The position numbers and the translations under genes are program-made. From Leucobacter sp. PH1c (lineage in GTDB: Bacteria; Actinomycetota; Actinomycetes; Actinomycetales; Microbacteriaceae), in the NCBI RefSeq assembly GCF_000633415.1, contig NZ_AYMV01000022.1, forward strand, positions 62,001-126,000: 64,000 bases of DNA, given 5' to 3'. Positions 34,061 to 42,359 of this stretch are shown here, one piece after another. The notes beneath the pieces are model-generated. The model was given only the letters and a program-made list of their open reading frames with translations, ran no database searches and was not told where the DNA came from. The stretch's first letter is position 1. Each line of letters starts with the position of its first letter.

Positions 34061-35293
34061 ATGACCCACGTTGATCAGGCCGCCCTTGTCCGGCTGCGCC
34101 GTGAGCTGCACGCCGAGCCCGAGATCGGCCTCGCGCTGCCGCGCACCCAGCGCCGCCTGCTCGATGAGATCGCGGACCTCCCCCTCGAGGTCTCCCTCGG
34201 CGCGGCGAGCTCTTCGATCACCGCCGTGCTCCGCGGCACGCACCCCGAGCGGCCGGCGCAGGCGCCCGCCGTGCTCCTCCGCGCGGACATGGACGCGCTC
34301 CCCGTGAGCGAGGACCCCGCGGCGGATCCCCGCTCGGCCGTGCCCGGTGCGATGCACGCCTGCGGCCACGACCTCCACATGGCGATGCTCGTCGGCGCGG
34401 TCCGGGAGCTGAGCGCTCGGCGCGACGAGCTGCGCGGCGACGTCGTGCTCATGTTCCAGCCCGGCGAGGAGGGCTGGGGTGGCGCCCGCCTGATGCTCGA
34501 CGAGGGGGTCCTCGACGCCGCGGGTCCCCGCGTCGGAGCCGCCTTCGCCCTGCACGTGTTCACCGGCGACCCGCGCCCCGCTCGTTTCGGCGTCCGCTCC
34601 GGCACCGCGATGGCCGCGGCCGCGGCGCTCAGCGTCCGCGTCGTCGGGCGGGGCGGCCACGGCTCCGCCCCGCAGCTGGCGAGCGACCCTGTGCCGACGG
34701 CCGCCGAGACGATCCTGGCGCTCCAGAGCGCCACGACGCGCCGCTTCGACGCGCTCGACCCCGTCGTCGTCACGATCGGCGAGGTGCACGCCGGCACGGC
34801 ACGGAACATCATCCCGGACAGCGCGGAGCTCCACGCGACCGTGCGCAGCTTCTCGCACGCCGGCCAGGCCCGCGCGGCCGAGGTGCTCCCCGCCGTCGCA
34901 CGCGGCGTGGCCGCCGCGCACGGGCAGGAGGCCGAGGTCGAGTTCCGCACCGAGTTCCCGCCGCTCGTGAACGATGCGGAGAACACGGCGACCGCGATCG
35001 CCGCAGCCCGCGCCCGCTTCGGCGCCGACGCGATCGAGGAGCTGCCCCACCCGAAGACCGCCTCGGAGGACTTCGCCGAGGTGCTCGCCGAGGTGCCCGG
35101 CGTCTTCGTCTTCGTCGATGCGACCCCCGCTGCGGGGAGCGGCTACAACCACTCCCCGCAGGCCGCGTACGACGACGCCGTGCTCGGCGACGGCGCCGCG
35201 CTCGCGGCGGAGTTCGCGCTCCGCCGCCTCGCCGAGCTGAGCGGCGCCGACGGCGCGCCCACCCACCCGCTCACGCGCAACGACCGCGCGTGA
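34061..35293 (+). CDS. M20-family amidohydrolase (N-acyl amino acid / IAA-amino acid hydrolase type)
   Basis: 410-residue metallopeptidase-fold amidohydrolase. It shows LRRELHAEPEIG at the N-terminus, metal and catalytic residues in RADMDALP and HACGHDLHMAML, the catalytic Glu pair in QPGEEGWGGA, the dimerisation-domain His in GGHGSAPQ and late ligands in KTASEDFAEV. Such enzymes hydrolyse N-acyl amino acids or amino acid conjugates. The stop overlaps or abuts the MFS gene, so uptake carrier and hydrolase are co-expressed. The divergent tandem AsnC gene is the likely regulator. The natural conjugate is unknown. Confidence 0.9.
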   Translation: MTHVDQAALVRLRRELHAEPEIGLALPRTQRRLLDEIADLPLEVSLGAASSSITAVLRGTHPERPAQAPAVLLRADMDALPVSEDPAADPRSAVPGAMHACGHDLHMAMLVGAVRELSARRDELRGDVVLMFQPGEEGWGGARLMLDEGVLDAAGPRVGAAFALHVFTGDPRPARFGVRSGTAMAAAAALSVRVVGRGGHGSAPQLASDPVPTAAETILALQSATTRRFDALDPVVVTIGEVHAGTARNIIPDSAELHATVRSFSHAGQARAAEVLPAVARGVAAAHGQEAEVEFRTEFPPLVNDAENTATAIAAARARFGADAIEELPHPKTASEDFAEVLAEVPGVFVFVDATPAAGSGYNHSPQAAYDDAVLGDGAALAAEFALRRLAELSGADGAPTHPLTRNDRA

Positions 35294-35310
35294 CCTCACC
35301 GAAGGACACC

Positions 35311-36600
35311 ATGACCACCACGACATCCGCGCCGCGGGTCGCACCGCAGCGATCCCAATTCCGCACCGTCTTCGCCACGAGCTTCGGCAACGCGCTCGAG
35401 TGGTTCGACTGGCAGATCTACGCCACGTTCGCACCGTTCATCGCCGCGCAGCTCTTCGACGCGGAGAACCCGATCTCCTCGCTCCTGCAGACCTTCGCGA
35501 TCTTCGCGGTCGGCTTCCTCGCGCGCCCCCTCGGCGGGCTGCTGTTCGGCCTGATCTCGGACCGCTCGGGCCGGAAGACCTCGCTCATCCTCGCGGTCGG
35601 CGCCGCCTCGCTCGGTAGCCTCCTCATCGGCCTCATCCCGACGCACGCCGCGATCGGCGCCTGGTCGGCCGCGCTGCTCCTGCTCGCCCGGCTCGTGCAG
35701 GGCCTCGCGCACGGCGGCGAGATGCCCGCGGCGCAGACCTACCTCTCCGAGATCGCCGCACCGCGCAAGCGCGGTCTCTGGTCCTCGCTGATTTACGTCT
35801 CCGGAACGACGGGCATCCTCTGCGCCACGCTCTTCGGCGCCGTGCTCACGGGCGTGATGAGCCCCGAGGCGATGCAGGCGTGGGGCTGGCGCGTGCCGTT
35901 CATCGTCGCGGCCGCGATGGGGCTCTTCGTCCTCGTCATGCGGATCGGCATGCACGAGACCGAGTCCTTCGAGACCGGCCGCGTGCAGACCCTCACCGCG
36001 ACGCGCCCCGAGCCGCTCCTCCCGCCGCGGCGGGCGGCGCTGCTCGTGATCCTCCTCACCCTGGGCGCGACCGTCTCCTTCTACGTCTGGGGCGTCACCG
36101 CGCCCGCCGTGGCCACCGCGACGCTCGGCATGGATCCGAGCGCCGCGCTCTGGGCCGGCGCCGGCGGCATCATCGTCTTCATCGCCGTGCTGCCGCTCTG
36201 GGGCAGGCTCTCCGACCGGATCGGCCGGAAGCGGGTGCTCGCGATCAGCCTGCTCGGAACGGCCGCGCTGTACTTCCCGATGCAGGGGCTCATGTCGGCG
36301 GAGCCGTGGACGCTGTTCGTCTCGACGGCCGTCGTGCTCGTCTTCCTCGCCGGCACCATGTCGATCCTGCCTGCCGTGTTCGCGGAGCTCTTCCCCACGC
36401 ACATCCGCACCGTCGGCACCGCCGTGCCCTACAGCATCGCGGTCGCCCTCTTCGGCGGGACGGCGCCCTATCTGCAGACCTGGTTCGGCGCGGAGCTCGG
36501 GCAGCCGTGGCTGTTCTCGCTCTACAGCGTCGTCCTGCTCCTCATCTCCGCGGCGACCGCCATCTTCCTGCTCCCCGAGACGAAGGGGCGCGAGCTCTAG
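35311..36600 (+). CDS. MFS transporter, metabolite:H+ symporter type
   Basis: 429 residues from the ATG at 35311 (GAAGGA just upstream). A GTG at 35290 overlapping the hydrolase stop (GTGA) is the alternative. About 12 transmembrane segments. MHS-type signatures are visible: FATSFGNALEWFDWQIYATF near the start, GLISDRSGRKTSLI (loop 2-3), LVQGLAHGGEMPAAQTYLSE and GRLSDRIGRKRVL in the second half. MHS carriers import organic acids or zwitterions with protons. Coupling to the M20 hydrolase suggests that it brings in that enzyme's acyl-amino acid substrate. Confidence 0.88.
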   Translation: MTTTTSAPRVAPQRSQFRTVFATSFGNALEWFDWQIYATFAPFIAAQLFDAENPISSLLQTFAIFAVGFLARPLGGLLFGLISDRSGRKTSLILAVGAASLGSLLIGLIPTHAAIGAWSAALLLLARLVQGLAHGGEMPAAQTYLSEIAAPRKRGLWSSLIYVSGTTGILCATLFGAVLTGVMSPEAMQAWGWRVPFIVAAAMGLFVLVMRIGMHETESFETGRVQTLTATRPEPLLPPRRAALLVILLTLGATVSFYVWGVTAPAVATATLGMDPSAALWAGAGGIIVFIAVLPLWGRLSDRIGRKRVLAISLLGTAALYFPMQGLMSAEPWTLFVSTAVVLVFLAGTMSILPAVFAELFPTHIRTVGTAVPYSIAVALFGGTAPYLQTWFGAELGQPWLFSLYSVVLLLISAATAIFLLPETKGREL

Positions 36601-36620
36601 GCTGACCGCACCCACGCAAC

Positions 36621-36661
36621 GCGGGCGGCGCCCCGGACGAGGAGTCCGGGGCGCCGCCCGC
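36621..36661. terminator. Bidirectional terminator between MFS and YhgE genes
   Basis: 18-bp perfect stem GCGGGCGGCGCCCCGGAC with loop GAGGA, between convergent genes, 20 bases after the MFS stop and 18 bases beyond the YhgE/Pip stop. Confidence 0.85.
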
Positions 36662-36679
36662 GTCGTGTCGAGCTCGCAG

Positions 36680-39037
36680 TCAGATCGCGAGGCTCGGGTG
36701 GAGCCGGGAGATGGTCCAGACCTTCTGCCGCCGCGCGGCGATCGCGCTGATGGCGAGGGAGACGACGAACACCGCGGCCATCACCGCGAGCGCCGCCCAG
36801 AAGCGCCCGTCGATGCCCCCGCCGATCAGCTGCCGCAGCCCGTCGACCACGTAGGAGGCCGGCATGAACGGGTGCAGGATCTGGAAGAACTTCGGCGTGG
36901 TCTCGACGGGGTACGTGCCGCCCGAGGAGGAGAGCTGCAGCATGAGGAGCACGAGGCTCACCACGCGGCCCGCGGCCGTTCCCAGCACGGCGATGAACAT
37001 CTGCTGCAGCGCGAGGAACGCGAGGGTGACGAGCAGCATGAACGCCGCCATCCCCACCCAGTGCGCGGGCTGCATGCCGATGCCGTAGACCAGCACGAGC
37101 ATCATGATGACCACCTGGCCGAGCCCGATGAGGGCCGCCGGCCAGAAGCCTGCGAGCACGGAGCGGAGGCCCGAGACGTTCGAGGCGAGCGGGCGCCGCG
37201 GCAGCGGGCGCAGGATCAGCCAGGTGATGAGCGCCCCGACGAAGGAGGCGAGCGCGATGAAGAAGGGGGCGAAGCCCTCGCCGAAGCCCTGCACCGCGTT
37301 CTCGGTCGACTCGTCGAGCGCGACGGGCTTGGCCATCGTCTCGGCGATCTTCACGGTCTGCCCGTCGCTGAACTCGGGGGCCTCCGCCGCGCCCTCGGCG
37401 AGGGCGTCCGCGAAGGTGCCCGATCCCTCGGTGACCCGCTTCGCGCCCGTCGCAAGCTCGCCCGACTTCGAGCTCGCCTCCTGTGCGCCGTCGTTCAGCT
37501 GCGTCGCGCCCGCGGCGAGCTGTCCGGCACCGTCCGCGAGGCGGTTCGCGCCGTCCGCGGCCTGCGCGACGCCCGCGGCGAGCTCGGAGCTCCCGGTCGC
37601 GGCGGTCTGCGTGCCGTCGGCGAGCGTGCCGAGGCCCGCGGCCAGCTGTCCGCCGCCGTCGCGCGCGACGGCCGACTTCTCGGCGAGCGTGCCCGCGCCG
37701 GAGGAGATGAGCGCGGTGCTGTCGCGCAGCGTCACCGTCTTGTCGGCGAGCGTGTGCGCACCGCCCGCGAGCTCGCCGCTCTTCCCAGCGAGGGTCTGCG
37801 CCCCGGTGTCCGCTCCCGCGATGCCGGCCGAGAGCTGGCCCGCCCCCTCGGCGAGCTGCCCGGCGCCGGCCGACACCTGCTGCGCCGCGGCGGAGACCGC
37901 CGCGAGCGAGGTGCCGTTCTGCGCGAGCGCCGCTTCGAGGTCTGCGATCGTGGCGTCCGGGTGCGCCGCGGCGAAGCCTGCGATGGCGCCGAGGCCACCC
38001 GAGACCTGGGCCGAGCCGGAGGCGAGCGCCCCGGCGTTCTCGGCGAGGCTCGCTGCGCCCTGAGACGCGGTGGCCGTGCCCGCCGCGAGCTGGCCCGCGC
38101 CGGCCGCGAGCGCGTCAGCGCCAGCGGCGAGGTCACCCGCACCGCTGCTCAGCGCGACCGTTCCATCGCTCAGCTGTTCGAGGCTCGCGGAGAGCTCGCC
38201 CGCGCCGGCGCTGAGCTGTCCCAGGCCGGCGCTCAGCTGGCCGGACTTCTCCGCGGCTTCCCCGGCGCCCGCGGCGAGCGCCGCGTTGCCGTCGGCGAGC
38301 GCGGCGCTGCCGGTGCGCGCGGTACCGAGTCCGCCGGCCAGCTGCTGCGTCCCGCTCACGAGCTCGGGCGACTTCTCGACGATCTGCGCCGTCCCGTCGG
38401 CCAGCTCGCCAAGCCCGGCGCTCAGCTTCTGCGTGCCCTCGGAGACCTGCTTCGTGCCCGATTCGAGGGTGGCTGCGGCGTCCGCGGCATCGCGCGTGCC
38501 GTCGCTCAGCTTCTCGACGCCGACGAGCACCTGCTCGGCCGCGGTCCGCGTGGTCGTCTCGGCGACCGCGTCGCGGAGCTGCACCATGGCCTGCTTCCCG
38601 AGGGTCGAGGCGAGGAAGGAGTTGTTGTCGTTGTACTGCACCTCGAGGGTGCCCGCGCGCGGGTCGTCCTGCAGCCCCGCGAGCGTCCTCGAGAAGTCGC
38701 TCGGGATCGTGACCGAGAAGTACACGTCGCCGTCGGCAACGGCGGTCGCGGCGTCCTCCGCCCCGAGCGGCTTCCAGTCGAGATCCTTCCCGGCCTGCAG
38801 CTCGTCGAGCACGTCGTCTCCCGCGGTGAGCAGCTCGCCGTCCGGCTTCTCGGCAGGCTCGTCGAGGTTCACGACCGCGACGGGCAGGTGGTTCATGTTG
38901 TCGGTCGGCGCCCAGAACGCCCAGAGGTAGAGGGCGCCGTAGATGAGCGGGATGACCAGGAGGACGGCCAGGGAGATCTTCGGCAGCATCCCCCGGCGGA
39001 ATCGTTGCAGCTCGGTGCCGCGGGTGAACAGTGACAT
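36680..39037 (-). CDS. YhgE/Pip domain membrane protein
   Basis: 785 residues. One N-terminal transmembrane helix (about 18-40, ISLAVLLVIPLIYGALYLWA) is followed by the conserved LPVAVVNLDEPA and YFSVTIPSDFS segments. A long extracellular helical region (about 180-540) with dozens of short Leu/Gly/Ala repeats (LADG, LAAGA, LSAG) leads to a C-terminal block of about six transmembrane helices. YhgE/Pip proteins include phage-infection proteins and are linked to ABC-2-type export. The gene follows the ABC-like ATPase by 38 bases. Its DNA is repeat-rich because of the peptide repeats. Substrate unknown. Confidence 0.9.
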   Translation of the reverse strand: MSLFTRGTELQRFRRGMLPKISLAVLLVIPLIYGALYLWAFWAPTDNMNHLPVAVVNLDEPAEKPDGELLTAGDDVLDELQAGKDLDWKPLGAEDAATAVADGDVYFSVTIPSDFSRTLAGLQDDPRAGTLEVQYNDNNSFLASTLGKQAMVQLRDAVAETTTRTAAEQVLVGVEKLSDGTRDAADAAATLESGTKQVSEGTQKLSAGLGELADGTAQIVEKSPELVSGTQQLAGGLGTARTGSAALADGNAALAAGAGEAAEKSGQLSAGLGQLSAGAGELSASLEQLSDGTVALSSGAGDLAAGADALAAGAGQLAAGTATASQGAASLAENAGALASGSAQVSGGLGAIAGFAAAHPDATIADLEAALAQNGTSLAAVSAAAQQVSAGAGQLAEGAGQLSAGIAGADTGAQTLAGKSGELAGGAHTLADKTVTLRDSTALISSGAGTLAEKSAVARDGGGQLAAGLGTLADGTQTAATGSSELAAGVAQAADGANRLADGAGQLAAGATQLNDGAQEASSKSGELATGAKRVTEGSGTFADALAEGAAEAPEFSDGQTVKIAETMAKPVALDESTENAVQGFGEGFAPFFIALASFVGALITWLILRPLPRRPLASNVSGLRSVLAGFWPAALIGLGQVVIMMLVLVYGIGMQPAHWVGMAAFMLLVTLAFLALQQMFIAVLGTAAGRVVSLVLLMLQLSSSGGTYPVETTPKFFQILHPFMPASYVVDGLRQLIGGGIDGRFWAALAVMAAVFVVSLAISAIAARRQKVWTISRLHPSLAI

Positions 39038-39075
39038 GGTTCGGTCTTCGTTCTCTTCGTGTGTGTCGGTGAGGC

Positions 39076-39780
39076 TTAGAGGGCGATCACGGCGGGATCG
39101 AGGGCCGCGAAGCGCTCGATGTCGCCGGGGTCGCTCGTTGCGAGCACGCTCCGGATGCCGCGCTCGGCGAGGGCGAGGAGCCGCTCGGCGACGAGGTCGC
39201 GGTCCGCGGGATCGCGGAGCGCGTCGAAGTCGTCGAGCACGAGCAGCTCGGGCTCCTCGAGGAGGGCGAGGCCGATCCGGAGCAGCTGCTCCGAGGCAGT
39301 GTCGAGGTCGCGGACGAGCGTGCCGATGGGCGGCAGCTGGAGCGCCCCGAAGGCGGGCTCGAGCAGGTCCTCGGCGAGGTCCTGCGTGATCCGCGGCACG
39401 CGCCGGTACCAGGGCAGCGCCCACGAGAGCCGCTCCCGGAGGATGTCGCCGACGGTCACGGCGGGCTCGAGCGCGTCGATCGCCTCGAAGCCGGCGATCC
39501 CGGAGCGGCGCCGGATCTCAGCGAGCCGCTCGGAGCCGAGCGTCTCGACGCGCCCCTCGTGGAGGCGCATGCGCCCGGACAGGCTGAGGAGCAGGGAGGT
39601 GCGGCCGCTGCCGCGCACGCCGAGGATCACGGTGATGGGCCGATCGCTCGACGCGGTGAGCGGCCCGAACACCGGCCCGTGCTCGCCCTTCACCAGGGCG
39701 TCGCGGAGCACCACGACGGGCGGGCGGCTCGCGCCGGGGGCGCCGATCGCTGAGGTGGGGGCGGCGTGCTGTGTGGTCAC
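39076..39780 (-). CDS. ABC-like ATPase with altered Walker A, partner of YhgE/Pip protein
   Basis: 234 residues from the GTG at 39780, with GAAGGAAG upstream; an ATG at 39795 overlapping that ribosome site is the alternative. The P-loop reads GVRGSGRTS, with Arg in place of the invariant Lys. The signature region reads DTASEQLLRIGLALLEEPE instead of LSGGQ, and Walker B is LLVLDDFDAL. It resembles ABC ATPases paired with YhgE proteins in actinobacteria and may hydrolyse ATP poorly or only bind it. It is the first gene of a two-gene operon behind a strong promoter with a TetR-type palindrome. Confidence 0.78.
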   Translation of the reverse strand: MTTQHAAPTSAIGAPGASRPPVVVLRDALVKGEHGPVFGPLTASSDRPITVILGVRGSGRTSLLLSLSGRMRLHEGRVETLGSERLAEIRRRSGIAGFEAIDALEPAVTVGDILRERLSWALPWYRRVPRITQDLAEDLLEPAFGALQLPPIGTLVRDLDTASEQLLRIGLALLEEPELLVLDDFDALRDPADRDLVAERLLALAERGIRSVLATSDPGDIERFAALDPAVIAL

Positions 39781-39801
39781 GGTCTTCCTTCGCATTTCTA
39801 A

Positions 39802-39815
39802 ACTGACTAGTCAGT
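39802..39815. promoter_or_regulatory. TetR-type operator palindrome
   Basis: Perfect 14-bp palindrome ACTGACTAGTCAGT, overlapping the downstream end of the -10 box of the ATPase/YhgE promoter. This position would block RNA polymerase. The sequence style fits TetR-family sites, and no regulator gene is adjacent. Confidence 0.65.
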
Positions 39816-39841
39816 CTAAATCGAGAAATGGGAATCGTCAA
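39813..39841 (-). promoter_or_regulatory. Promoter of the ATPase-YhgE operon
   Basis: TTGACG (39836-39841) and TAGACT (39813-39818) on the minus strand, exactly 17 bases apart, about 33 bases before the start codon. It is the best sigma-70-like promoter seen in the window. Confidence 0.65.
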
Positions 39842-39874
39842 CTCGGGAATAGATCCCGGCGGCCCGTGTTACAT

Positions 39875-39894
39875 TTACATGCAAGCGCATATAA
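39875..39894. promoter_or_regulatory. MarR-type operator upstream of the luciferase-like gene
   Basis: TTACATGCAAGCGCATATAA is an imperfect palindrome (TTAnATGC, four bases, GCATnTAA; seven of eight arm positions pair). It overlaps TATAAC, a possible -10 box, and lies 15 bases before the start codon. The MarR regulator in the same operon is the obvious candidate to bind it. Confidence 0.5.
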
Positions 39895-39909
39895 CTGGAG
39901 GCAGGCATC

Positions 39910-41094
39910 ATGGAATTTGGGATCTTCTCGGTCAGCGACGTCACCCGCGACCCCGTCAGCGGCACGACGCCGAGCGAGGCAGAGCGCATCGACGGCCTCG
40001 CCCAGATCGCCGTCCACGCCGAAGCGGTCGGCTTCGACGTCTTCGCGGTGGGCGAGCACCACAACCCGCCGTTCTTCTCCTCGAGCCCCACCACCTTCCT
40101 CGCGTACATCGCTGCGCAGACGACAACACTGAAGCTCTCGACGAGCACGACGCTCATCACCACGAACGACCCCGTGCGCATCGCCGAGGAGTACGCGATG
40201 CTGCAGCACCTCGCGAAGGGCCGCATGGACCTCATGCTCGGCCGCGGCAACACCGCGCCCGTGTACCCCTGGTTCGGCAAGGACATCCGTTCGGCGCTCC
40301 CCCTCGCGCTCGAGAACTACAACCTGCTCCACCGCCTCTGGCGCGAGGACGTGGTTGACTTCGAGGGCAACTTCCGCACCCCGCTGCAGGGCTTCACGTC
40401 GACGCCCCGCCCCCTCGACGACGTGCCCCCCTTCGTGTGGCACGGCTCGATCCGCACCCCCGAGATCGCCGAGCAGGCCGCCTACTACGGCGACGGCTTC
40501 TTCGCGAACCACCTCTTCGCCCCGTCGGAGCACTTCCTCCGCCTCGTGCGCTTCTACCGGGAGCGCTTCGAGCACTACGGCCACGGCACGCAGAAGCAGG
40601 CGATCGTCGGCCTCGGCGGCCAGGCCTTCGTCGCGAAGAATTCGCAGGACGCCGCGGCGCAGTTCCGCCCCTACTTCAACGAGGCCCCCGTGTACGGCCA
40701 CGGCCCGAGCATGGAGGACTTCACGCAGCAGACCCCGCTCACGGTCGGTAGCCCGCAGGAGATCATCGACAAGACGCTCTCCTTCCGCGAGACGTTCGGC
40801 GACTACCAGCGCCAGATGTTCCTCGTCGACCACGCCGGCCTGCCGCTCAAGACCGTGCTCGAGCAGCTCGATCTGCTCGGCTCGGAGGTGCTCCCCGTGC
40901 TCCGCGCCGAGACGGCCGCCCGCCGGGATCCCGAGGTGCCCGAGTCGCCGAGCCACGAGAGCCTCGTGCGCGCGAAGTACGGCGACGCCGAGCCCCGTCA
41001 GCCCCGGCCCAACGCGAACCGCGGCGACAACGTCACGGGCGGCTCGCCCTACCAGGACTCGGCCGCGAAGCCCGGCTCTGCCTTCGGCCTCTAG
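39910..41094 (+). CDS. Luciferase-like FMN-dependent monooxygenase (CE1758 family)
   Basis: 394 residues, LLM-class TIM barrel. The N-terminus MEFGIFSVSD, the conserved AVGEHHNPPFFSSSP and LMLGRGNTAPVYPWFG, and the C-terminal Pro/Asn-rich tail fit the CE1758 family. It uses reduced FMN and O2 to oxidise an unknown organic substrate. A TGGAGG ribosome site precedes the ATG. It is followed by a MarR gene and an FMN reductase (CE1759 family), which would supply FMNH2. The trio is conserved in actinobacteria; its substrate is not known. Confidence 0.9.
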   Translation: MEFGIFSVSDVTRDPVSGTTPSEAERIDGLAQIAVHAEAVGFDVFAVGEHHNPPFFSSSPTTFLAYIAAQTTTLKLSTSTTLITTNDPVRIAEEYAMLQHLAKGRMDLMLGRGNTAPVYPWFGKDIRSALPLALENYNLLHRLWREDVVDFEGNFRTPLQGFTSTPRPLDDVPPFVWHGSIRTPEIAEQAAYYGDGFFANHLFAPSEHFLRLVRFYRERFEHYGHGTQKQAIVGLGGQAFVAKNSQDAAAQFRPYFNEAPVYGHGPSMEDFTQQTPLTVGSPQEIIDKTLSFRETFGDYQRQMFLVDHAGLPLKTVLEQLDLLGSEVLPVLRAETAARRDPEVPESPSHESLVRAKYGDAEPRQPRPNANRGDNVTGGSPYQDSAAKPGSAFGL

Positions 41095-41159
41095 GCTGGG
41101 GGCCGCCGCCCAGGCCCGACCCGCCACTCCCACTCACCCCATCACGAAAGAGCAGCCCG

Positions 41160-41612
41160 ATGAGCACCGCACCCCGCGCAGACATCCGACTCAGCAATGA
41201 GACCTGGGAGGCACTGATGACGGCGCACGCCACGCTCATGGGCCGCTTCGGGGCCGAGAGCATCTGGGAGGAGGCGAGTGTCCGCGAGTACGACGTGCTC
41301 TACACGCTCGCGAAGCACGGTGAGCCGATGCGGATCTGCGAGATTCAGAGCAACGTGCTGCTGAGCCAGCCCGCGCTCTCGCGCATGATCGATCGGCTCA
41401 CCGGCCGGGGGCTCCTCGCGCGCGCCGCCGACGAGCAGGACGGCCGCGCCGTGCGGGTCTCCCTCACCGCGGACGGTGCTCGCGTGCAGCGCGAGATCGG
41501 CCGCGCCCACGCGAAGAGCGTCGCCCGCGAGGTGGGCGCCCGACTCACCCCGGACGAGATGCACGAGCTCGCGCGCCTCACGCGCAAGCTCGTCGCCCCG
41601 CCGGCCGCCTGA
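41160..41612 (+). CDS. MarR-family transcriptional regulator
   Basis: 150 residues with a winged helix-turn-helix: IQSNVLLSQPALSRMIDRLT (recognition helix), then the wing RAADEQDGRAVRVSLT. Dimerisation helices flank it. It sits between the monooxygenase and its FMN reductase partner, so it probably autoregulates the operon through the palindrome at 39875-39894 in response to an electrophile, phenolic compound or oxidant. Confidence 0.9.
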   Translation: MSTAPRADIRLSNETWEALMTAHATLMGRFGAESIWEEASVREYDVLYTLAKHGEPMRICEIQSNVLLSQPALSRMIDRLTGRGLLARAADEQDGRAVRVSLTADGARVQREIGRAHAKSVAREVGARLTPDEMHELARLTRKLVAPPAA

Positions 41613-41655
41613 CCGCGGCACCACACCCCCACAGACCCGAAAGGAACGCACGACC

Positions 41656-42348
41656 ATGAACGCCCCCTTCGACGGCGGAACCCCCGCCGCCCGCACCGCG
41701 TCGATCGCGATCGTCAGCGCCGGCACGAGCGACCCGTCCACCACGACGATGCTCGCGCGCCGCGTCGCCGACAAGGCCGCAGCGCTCGCCGAGCGGCAGG
41801 GGATCGCCGTGCAGATCCGCATGGTCGACCTGCGTGTCCTCGCGGCCGACGTCACCACGGCGATGGTCTCCCAGCACATCTCGCCCGCCCTCCAGGAGGC
41901 GAGCGACATCATGCGCGACGCCGACGCGATCATCGCGTCGACCCCCGTCTACAAGGCCGGGGCGAGCGGGCTGTTCACGAGCTTCTTCCAGGTGCTCGAC
42001 AACGACCTGCTGATCGGCACGCCGGTCGTGCTCGCGGCGACCGCGGGCAGCGCGCGCCACGCCCTCGTGGTCGACGACCAGATGCGCGGCCTGTTCGCCT
42101 ACCTGCGCACGGTGACCGTGCCCACCGCGCTCTTCGCCGCTCCCGACGACTGGAACCACAGTGATTTCGGCACCCGGATCGAGCGCGCCGCAGCCGAGCT
42201 CGTCGCCCTCGTGGCCGGGGGCTTCCGCACCGCCGTCCGCGAGGAGACGTGGAACGCGTACCAGCACTCCTACGGCAGCGCCGGCGGCACCGAGCTCGGG
42301 ATCACCCTCGACTCGGATCTGATGCGGCTCGCCACGGGCGGACGGTAG
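41656..42348 (+). CDS. NADPH-dependent FMN reductase (CE1759 family)
   Basis: 230 residues, flavodoxin-like fold. The phosphate-binding loop is at SAGTSDPSTTTMLA, and the second flavin-contacting stretch is IIASTPVYKAGASGLFTSFF. It supplies reduced FMN to the luciferase-like enzyme encoded two genes upstream. AAGGAA precedes the ATG. It ends only 11 bases from the convergent SDR gene, with no separate terminator visible. Confidence 0.9.
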   Translation: MNAPFDGGTPAARTASIAIVSAGTSDPSTTTMLARRVADKAAALAERQGIAVQIRMVDLRVLAADVTTAMVSQHISPALQEASDIMRDADAIIASTPVYKAGASGLFTSFFQVLDNDLLIGTPVVLAATAGSARHALVVDDQMRGLFAYLRTVTVPTALFAAPDDWNHSDFGTRIERAAAELVALVAGGFRTAVREETWNAYQHSYGSAGGTELGITLDSDLMRLATGGR

Positions 42349-42359
42349 CGGGGCCCGAT

